Source: Streptomyces inusitatus
Lineage (GTDB): Bacteria; Actinomycetota; Actinomycetes; Streptomycetales; Streptomycetaceae
Length of the DNA: 64,000 bases
Assembly: GCF_014651115.1 (NCBI RefSeq)
Contig: NZ_BMWG01000014.1
Location: forward strand, 95,703-159,702
Direction of reading: 5' to 3'
The position numbers were made by a program, and so were the translations under genes. Below, piece after piece: positions 59,069-64,000 of this stretch (position 1 is its first letter; each line of letters begins with the position of its first letter). The notes beneath the pieces were generated by a model that was not told the DNA's origin, searched no databases, and saw only the letters and a program-made list of their open reading frames with translations.

Positions 59069-59352
59069 GGGTTCTCCACATCATCCGTGAGGGCCGCCCG
59101 GACACCGGCTGCGCCGGACGGGTACATGACCAGCGAAGTTATCGCCGATCTTGATCGTCATCAATGAGTTGGAGAGGAAAACCTGAACCGAAAGTGTCGA
59201 TCGTGAAGAAAAAAGGCCGATGTTGAACCGGCCCGGCGTGCTCTCCGTGCCGTTGTCAGGGGGTGGAGCAACATCAAACCGCCCCGCAGCACAGGCTCGA
59301 ACGAAGGCCCGACTTGTCCATCCCCACCGCTCCCGCGTCACGAGGAGAGTCC
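59069..59352. other. divergent promoter region of the S8 protease and the symporter operon
   Basis: 284 bp with a conspicuously AT-rich core (59135-59225, including a GAAGAAAAAAGG stretch), unusual for this genome and consistent with two divergent promoters and regulator sites. No specific operator was assigned. Confidence 0.5.
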
Positions 59353-59721
59353 GTGACTACCGACGCACCGCCACCGCCCGACGGCCACAGGGACACCAGC
59401 CCCGCGCAGCCCACGACCGAGCAGTTCGTCGCCATGCAGCGGAGCCCCGAGTTCGCCGAACTCCGCCGTACCTACCGCTCCTTCGCCTTTCCGCTGACCG
59501 TCGCGTTCATCCTCTGGTACCTGCTCTACGTACTGCTCTCGAACTACGCCGGCGGCTTCATGGGCACCCGGCTCTTCGGCAACATCAATGTGGCCCTCGT
59601 CTTCGGCCTCGCCCAGTTCGCCACCACCTTCCTCATCGCCTGGCTCTACTCACGCCATGCCGCGAACCGCCTCGACCCCAAGGCGGACGCCATCAAGGCA
59701 CGGATGGAGGCCGAACTGTGA
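59353..59721 (+). CDS. DUF485 domain membrane protein (symporter partner)
   Basis: 122 aa from GTG 59353, RBS GAGGAGAG. A Pro/Asp-rich head, then DUF485 with two TM segments (about 46-66 and 80-102; RTYRSFAFPLTVAFILWYLLYV, NVALVFGLAQFATTFLIAWLYSR). It overlaps the ActP gene by GTGA, as YjcH does with actP in E. coli, and probably assists it. Confidence 0.92.
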   Translation: MTTDAPPPPDGHRDTSPAQPTTEQFVAMQRSPEFAELRRTYRSFAFPLTVAFILWYLLYVLLSNYAGGFMGTRLFGNINVALVFGLAQFATTFLIAWLYSRHAANRLDPKADAIKARMEAEL

Positions 59722-61340
59722 CCAGCGCACTCCACCTCGCCGCCCAGAGCGCGACCACCGAACACCGGCCACTGATCATCGCCCTCTTCGGGGCCTTCGT
59801 CGTCGCGACCCTCTTCATCACCGTCTGGGCCGGACGCCAGACCAAGAGCGCCGCCGACTTCTACGCGGGCGGACGCCAGTTCACCGGCTTCCAGAACGGC
59901 CTGGCGATCTCCGGCGACTACATGTCGGCCGCCTCCTTCCTCGGCATCGCGGGAGCCATCGCCCTCTTCGGCTACGACGGCTTCCTCTACTCCATCGGCT
60001 TCCTGGTCGCCTGGCTCGTCGCCCTGCTGCTGGTCGCCGAACCCCTGCGCAACTCCGGCCGGTTCACCATGGGCGACGTCCTCGCCTACCGGATGCGCCA
60101 GCGCCCGGTCCGAACCGCCGCGGGCACCTCCACCATCGTTGTGTCGATCTTCTATCTGCTCGCGCAGATGGCCGGCGCCGGCGTCCTCGTCTCACTCCTC
60201 CTCGGCATCACCAGCGACAGCGGCAAGGTGCTGATCGTCGCCCTCGTCGGCATCCTGATGATCCTGTACGTCACCATCGGCGGGATGAAGGGCACCACCT
60301 GGGTCCAGATGGTCAAGGCGGTCCTCCTCATCGCGGGAACGCTCCTCATCACGTTCCTGGTGCTGCTGAAGTTCAACTTCAACATCTCGGACCTGCTCGG
60401 CACCGCCGCCGCGAAGAGCGGACACGGGCAGGCCTTCCTGGAACCCGGCCTCAAGTACGGCTCCACCGAGATCTCCAAGCTCGACTTCATCTCCCTCGGC
60501 ATCGCCCTGGTCCTCGGCACCGCCGGACTGCCGCACATCCTCATCCGCTTCTACACCGTGCCCACCGCGAAGGCCGCCCGCAAGTCCGTCAACTGGGCCA
60601 TCGGCATCATCGGCGCGTTCTACCTGATGACCATCGCGCTCGGCTTCGGGGCGGCAGCCCTGGTCGGCCCCGAGGAGATCACCGCGTCCAACAAGGCGGG
60701 CAACACCGCGGCCCCCCTGCTCGCCCTCCACATCGGCGGCACCGACTCCGCGGGCGGCGCGATCCTGCTCGCCGTGATCTCCGCCGTCGCCTTCGCCACC
60801 ATCCTCGCCGTCGTCGCGGGCCTCACCCTTGCCTCGTCCTCGTCCTTCGCCCACGACATCTACGCCAATGTCATCCGCAGGGGACAGGCCACCGAGAAGG
60901 AAGAGGTCCGCGCCGCCCGCTGGGCGACCGTCGCCATCGGCGTCGTCTCCATCGCCCTCGGCGCGCTCGCCCGCGATCTGAACGTCGCCGGCCTCGTCGC
61001 CCTCGCCTTCGCCGTCGCCGCCTCGGCGAACCTGCCGACGATCCTCTACAGCCTCTTCTGGAAGAAATTCACCACCCAGGGCGCCCTGTGGTCGATCTAC
61101 GGCGGACTCGTCTCCTCCGTCGTCCTCGTCCTCTTCTCGCCGGTCGTCTCCGGCAAGCCCACGTCGATGTTCAAGAACGCCGACTTCTACTGGTTCCCGC
61201 TGGAGAACCCCGGCCTGGTCTCCATCCCGCTGGGCTTCCTGCTCGGCTGGCTCGGCTCCGTGCTCTCGAAGGAGAAGCCCGACAGCGGCAAGTACGCCGA
61301 ACTGGAGGTCAAGTCCCTCACCGGCACCGGAGCCCACTGA
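59718..61340 (+). CDS. actP: cation/acetate symporter, SSS family
   Basis: 540 aa from GTG 59718. About 13 TM segments. Sodium/solute symporter signatures: FYAGGRQFTGFQNGLAISGDYMSAASFLG, GMKGTTWVQMVKAVLLI and GLPHILIRFYTVPTAK (LPHIL/RFYTV as in ActP). It imports acetate or similar short carboxylates (pyruvate and propionate are possible). Coupled to the DUF485 gene. Confidence 0.92.
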   Translation: MTSALHLAAQSATTEHRPLIIALFGAFVVATLFITVWAGRQTKSAADFYAGGRQFTGFQNGLAISGDYMSAASFLGIAGAIALFGYDGFLYSIGFLVAWLVALLLVAEPLRNSGRFTMGDVLAYRMRQRPVRTAAGTSTIVVSIFYLLAQMAGAGVLVSLLLGITSDSGKVLIVALVGILMILYVTIGGMKGTTWVQMVKAVLLIAGTLLITFLVLLKFNFNISDLLGTAAAKSGHGQAFLEPGLKYGSTEISKLDFISLGIALVLGTAGLPHILIRFYTVPTAKAARKSVNWAIGIIGAFYLMTIALGFGAAALVGPEEITASNKAGNTAAPLLALHIGGTDSAGGAILLAVISAVAFATILAVVAGLTLASSSSFAHDIYANVIRRGQATEKEEVRAARWATVAIGVVSIALGALARDLNVAGLVALAFAVAASANLPTILYSLFWKKFTTQGALWSIYGGLVSSVVLVLFSPVVSGKPTSMFKNADFYWFPLENPGLVSIPLGFLLGWLGSVLSKEKPDSGKYAELEVKSLTGTGAH

Positions 61341-61499
61341 TCCACCGGCCGCCCGGCGGGGGAGTGCCGTAGTGTCCTACGACACGCTCCCGCCGGCCCG
61401 GCTCCGGGGGCCCGGTTTCCGGCCCGGGTCCGGTCCGGAGCCCGGCGATGTCAGTGGGCTGACGTAGGCTCGAAGAGGAGAGCGTGGAAGGGGAGGGAC

Positions 61500-62492
61500 A
61501 TGGTGCTGCTGGACACCTATGGCCGGGTCGCCACCGATCTGAGGGTCTCACTGACCGACCGGTGCAATCTGCGATGCGTCTACTGCATGCCCGAAGAAGG
61601 GCTCCAGTGGCTCGCCAAGCCCGATCTGCTCACCGACGACGAGATCGTCCGGCTGATCCGGATAGCCGTCACCCTCCTCGGCGTCACCGAAGTCCGCTTC
61701 ACCGGCGGAGAGCCGCTGCTGCGCCCCGGACTCGTCTCCATAGTGGAGCGGTCCGCGCGGCTGACGCCCCGGCCCCGCATGTCGCTGACCACCAACGGCA
61801 TCGGCCTCAAGCGCACCGCCGGCGCGCTCAAGGCCGCCGGCCTCGACCGGATCAATGTCTCCCTCGACACCCTGCGGCCCGAGGTCTTCCAGCGGCTCAC
61901 CCGCCGCGACCGCCACCAGGACGTGCTGGACGGCCTCCGGGCCGCCCGGGAAGCCGGGCTGACCCCCGTCAAGGTCAATACGGTGCTGATGCCCGGCCTC
62001 AATGACGACGAGGCCCCGGAGCTGCTCGCCTGGGCCCTGGCCGAGGGATACGAGCTGCGCTTCATCGAGCAGATGCCGCTCGACGCCCAGCACGGCTGGA
62101 AGCGCGAGGGAATGATCACGGCAGGCGACATACTGAACACCCTCCGCGCCCGTTTCACCCTCACCCCCGAGGGCGGCGAGGAGCGCGGATCGTCCCCCGC
62201 CGAGCGCTGGCTGGTGGACGGCGGACCGCACCGGGTCGGAGTGATCGGCTCGGTCACCCGCCCCTTCTGCGCGGCCTGCGACCGGACCCGGCTCACCGCC
62301 GACGGCCAGGTGCGCACCTGCCTCTTCGCCCAGGAGGAGACGGATCTGCGGGCGGCCCTGCGCTCGGACGCGCCCGACGAGGAGATAGCCGGAATGTGGC
62401 GGGCGGCGATGCGGGGCAAGAAAGCGGGCTCGGGTCTGGACGACCCTTCGTTCCTTCAGCCGAGCCGGCCCATGTCAGCGATCGGCGGCTGA
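61500..62492 (+). CDS. moaA: GTP 3',8-cyclase (molybdenum cofactor biosynthesis protein A)
   Basis: 330 aa. ATG 61500 follows GGGGAGGGA. Radical SAM enzyme: CxxxCxxC in CNLRCVYC (about residues 22-29), SAM motif TGGEPLLRPG, C-terminal second 4Fe-4S cluster CAACDRTRLTADGQVRTC, and the conserved terminal GG. It makes 3',8-cyclo-GTP, the first molybdopterin intermediate. The 3' end overlaps the opposing Cys-rich small gene by 18 bp. No other moa gene is in the window. Confidence 0.97.
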   Translation: MVLLDTYGRVATDLRVSLTDRCNLRCVYCMPEEGLQWLAKPDLLTDDEIVRLIRIAVTLLGVTEVRFTGGEPLLRPGLVSIVERSARLTPRPRMSLTTNGIGLKRTAGALKAAGLDRINVSLDTLRPEVFQRLTRRDRHQDVLDGLRAAREAGLTPVKVNTVLMPGLNDDEAPELLAWALAEGYELRFIEQMPLDAQHGWKREGMITAGDILNTLRARFTLTPEGGEERGSSPAERWLVDGGPHRVGVIGSVTRPFCAACDRTRLTADGQVRTCLFAQEETDLRAALRSDAPDEEIAGMWRAAMRGKKAGSGLDDPSFLQPSRPMSAIGG

Positions 62493-62717
62493 GTCCGGCC
62501 CGGCCTCCCGGGCGGCCTCCCACTCCTTCAGCTCCACGACGTCCTTGAGGAAACCGCGTACACCGAGGAATCCGGAGAGGTGTTCACGATGCTCGTCACA
62601 GGCCAGCCAGGTCTTGCGGCGCTCCGGTGTGTGCAGCTTCGGATTGTTCCAGGCCAGCACCCACACCGCCGGGGCACGGCAGCCCTTGGCCGAACAGATC
62701 GGGGACTCGTCGCTCAC
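62475..62717 (-). CDS. small Cys/His-rich (zinc-ribbon-like) conserved protein
   Basis: 80 aa. Metal-type residues C8, C13, C40 and H43, with CSAKGCRAPAVWVLAWNNPKLHT and WLACDEHREHLSGFL, look like one zinc-binding unit; then a helical tail (LKDVVELKEWEAARE). Widely conserved in actinobacteria as I recall, function unknown. Its 3' end runs 18 bp into the moaA stop region. Confidence 0.8.
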   Translation of the reverse strand: MSDESPICSAKGCRAPAVWVLAWNNPKLHTPERRKTWLACDEHREHLSGFLGVRGFLKDVVELKEWEAAREAGPDSAADR

Positions 62718-62740
62718 GTGCGCAATGCTCCACTACATGG

Positions 62741-62778
62741 CGACGCCGGGCAGCCACGGGGGGAGCTGCCCGGCGTCG
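62741..62778 (-). terminator. hairpin terminator, 14-bp perfect stem
   Basis: 62741-62754 pairs with 62765-62778 around a 10-nt loop. It lies downstream of the DUF3099 gene and just upstream of the small Cys-rich gene. Confidence 0.75.
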
Positions 62779-62907
62779 GTCCGTCGCTCCGACGGGGGAT
62801 GCGGAGCGCGTACGAAGTATGTCACGGGTAACCGGGTGTGGTGCACCGGAACTTCACGAAAGAGTCTGAGCTTTTCCTGAGGAACGGGAGCCCGGTTCGG
62901 CCGTCGA

Positions 62908-63354
62908 TCAGCCCGCCCGCCGACCCCCGGCGTCGCCCCCGGATCCGCCGACGGACGCCCCGTCCGGCGCGCTGTTCCGCGCGCCGGATTCCGGGTGGGA
63001 TTCCGCCTCGGGTTCCGCCTCAGGGTCCGGCGCGGTCCTGTCCGCCGTCGTTTCCGCGACCGGCGGGATCACCGGACGGAGCGGTTCGCGGATGAAGGAC
63101 GAGGGCAGCGAAGGGACGTTCTCCCGGCCCGCGTTGGCGATCACGACGGCCACATACGGCAGCAGGACGCCCAGCACCAGCGCCACGATCGCCACATGAC
63201 GTTCCACATTCCACAGCGTGGCGGCCAGAACCACGGAAACGGTCCGCACCGACATCGAGATCACATAGCGCCGCTGCCGCCCGCGAACGTCGTCCGCGAG
63301 TCCCTGCCGGGCCCCGGTGATCCGGAAGACCTCGCCGTTCGTCTGCTTCCGCAT
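62908..63354 (-). CDS. DUF3099 domain protein
   Basis: 148 aa from ATG 63354. The head (MRKQTNGEVFRITGARQGLADD) and two TM segments (about 32-47 and 54-75) form DUF3099, followed by a disordered Glu/Pro/Gly-rich tail (EAEPEAESHPESG). Conserved in Streptomyces, function unknown. Confidence 0.88.
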   Translation of the reverse strand: MRKQTNGEVFRITGARQGLADDVRGRQRRYVISMSVRTVSVVLAATLWNVERHVAIVALVLGVLLPYVAVVIANAGRENVPSLPSSFIREPLRPVIPPVAETTADRTAPDPEAEPEAESHPESGARNSAPDGASVGGSGGDAGGRRAG

Positions 63355-63571
63355 CACATTCCACCGCCTGGTTTCCCTGTCGGACGCTCCCCGGCCCGGA
63401 CGGGTTCCACGGTACGCCGCCGCCGCGACCGCCACGAGGGCGGGGGCGGCCACCGAAGGCGTGCCCTCCCTCCGTCGCCGCGCGTATGGCGGTGTCCGAC
63501 ATGCGCGGTAGCCCGAATGGGCCGAGACTGACGGCGTAACTGCTCACGCGGAGCCGTACGAGGAGGCAGCC

Positions 63572-63847
63572 ATGGGCTGGTTGTGGGCGATCATCGTGGG
63601 ATTTGTGCTGGGCCTGATCGCCAAGGCGATCCTGCCCGGGAAACAGCACCTTCCCTTGTGGCTGGCCACCATCTGCGGCATCGGCGGCGCGGTGCTCGGC
63701 AACTGGGCCGCCGGCGGAATGGGCATCGCGGAGACCCCCGGCTTCGACTGGGGCCGCCACGCCCTCCAGCTGGTCTTCGCCGTCCTCCTGGTCTTCCTCG
63801 GAGACCGGGCCTGGATCGCGATGCGGGGCAACCGGCAGCGCGCCTGA
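63572..63847 (+). CDS. GlsB/YeaQ/YmgE family membrane protein
   Basis: 91 aa. RBS GAGGAGGC. Three TM segments (1-20, 29-50, 65-83) with the family pattern GFVLGLIAKAILPGK, ATICGIGGAVLGNWAA. Transglycosylase-associated (DUF/GlsB) small membrane proteins are stress-linked; the molecular role is not known. Confidence 0.9.
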   Translation: MGWLWAIIVGFVLGLIAKAILPGKQHLPLWLATICGIGGAVLGNWAAGGMGIAETPGFDWGRHALQLVFAVLLVFLGDRAWIAMRGNRQRA

Positions 63848-63906
63848 CCCGCCATCGGTACCGGTCAGGCACCAGCACCAGCACCAGCACCGGTACTCGG
63901 CACGGC

Positions 63907-63937
63907 GGGCGGGGGGGTCATTTTCGCCCCCCCGCCC
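63907..63937 (+). terminator. hairpin terminator at the window end
   Basis: Perfect 11-bp G/C stem (63907-63917 with 63927-63937) around the AT-rich loop TCATTTTCG, 60 bp after the GlsB-like gene. Confidence 0.7.
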
Positions 63938-64000
63938 CGGCCAGCCCGGGCCCCGGGAGCCCCGACCCCACCCGGTCCGGGGGGGGGTCCGCCCGGGCCG

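Noticed and set aside
63860..63900. ACCAGC repeats near the window end, considered as a CRISPR or VNTR.
   Set aside because: Only a few 6-bp units with no spacers; simple low-complexity sequence.

Overview
The window is high-GC (roughly 70-73%) actinobacterial chromosomal DNA, almost certainly Streptomyces. The signs are strong third-position GC bias, frequent GTG starts, ATGA/GTGA stop-start overlaps, long perfect GC-rich hairpin terminators, ectoine genes in the order ectA-B-C-D, an LAETG-anchored surface protein, and several conserved Streptomyces families (AmaP/Asp23 cluster, DUF3099, DUF6286, a short HTH protein). From memory, the gene content follows the core-chromosome block that in S. 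coelicolor runs from about SCO1912 (dapA2) down to about SCO1821 (moaA). This looks like conserved core with a few accessory inserts. No rRNA, tRNA, CRISPR, IS element or prophage was seen.

Layout. 0-7.4 kb: 5' end of a dapA-like gene, a SoxR-box-controlled monooxygenase-like gene, a secreted endonuclease/phosphatase-fold nuclease, a conserved Streptomyces protein (first of a paralogous pair), a Tat-exported PhoX/DUF839 protein and a lone UvrD-tail-like Tudor protein. 7.4-16.1 kb: a double-TerD protein, an orphan class B penicillin-binding protein, a NarL-type two-component system, a FrnE-type DsbA protein, a class V aminotransferase, and a divergent MarR/Old-Yellow-Enzyme pair with palindromic operators between them. 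16.2-19.5 kb: the ectoine/hydroxyectoine operon ectABCD on the minus strand. 19.8-23.5 kb: a second class V aminotransferase, an amidohydrolase and the LAETG-anchored protein.

23.7-34.2 kb: a cobalamin (B12) locus headed by a clear cobalamin riboswitch (cbiB, cobQ, chelatase ATPase, cobO, cobB, a CbiG/CobJ-like gene, cobC), interrupted by a ZIP transporter on the other strand. It looks eroded. Where cobN, cbiX and the CobJ methyltransferase are expected there are only short in-frame ORFs that keep start and end signals and stop-start overlaps. 34.3-35.9 kb: a phosphate-regulated low-affinity Pit transporter with three visible PhoP (PHO) repeats.

36-48 kb: class II aldolase, alpha/beta hydrolase, the second paralogue of the conserved Streptomyces protein, a VOC protein, a zinc metallopeptidase, an ABC-F protein preceded by a probably leaderless 7-codon uORF, an HTH protein, an enoyl-CoA hydratase and a six-gene alkaline-shock (Asp23/AmaP) envelope-stress cluster. 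48-51.7 kb: the most accessory-looking segment, a TetR regulator and a minus-strand operon of AroH-type chorismate mutase, VAO-type flavoprotein and a formyltransferase. This is a candidate small-molecule pathway I cannot match to a known one.

52-64 kb: core-like genes again: an SDR with a replaced catalytic Tyr/Lys, GH15, SURF1, DnaQ-like exonuclease with BRCT, lysoplasmalogenase, subtilisin-like protease, a DUF485/ActP acetate-type symporter pair, moaA, a Cys/His-rich small protein, DUF3099 and a GlsB/YeaQ membrane protein.
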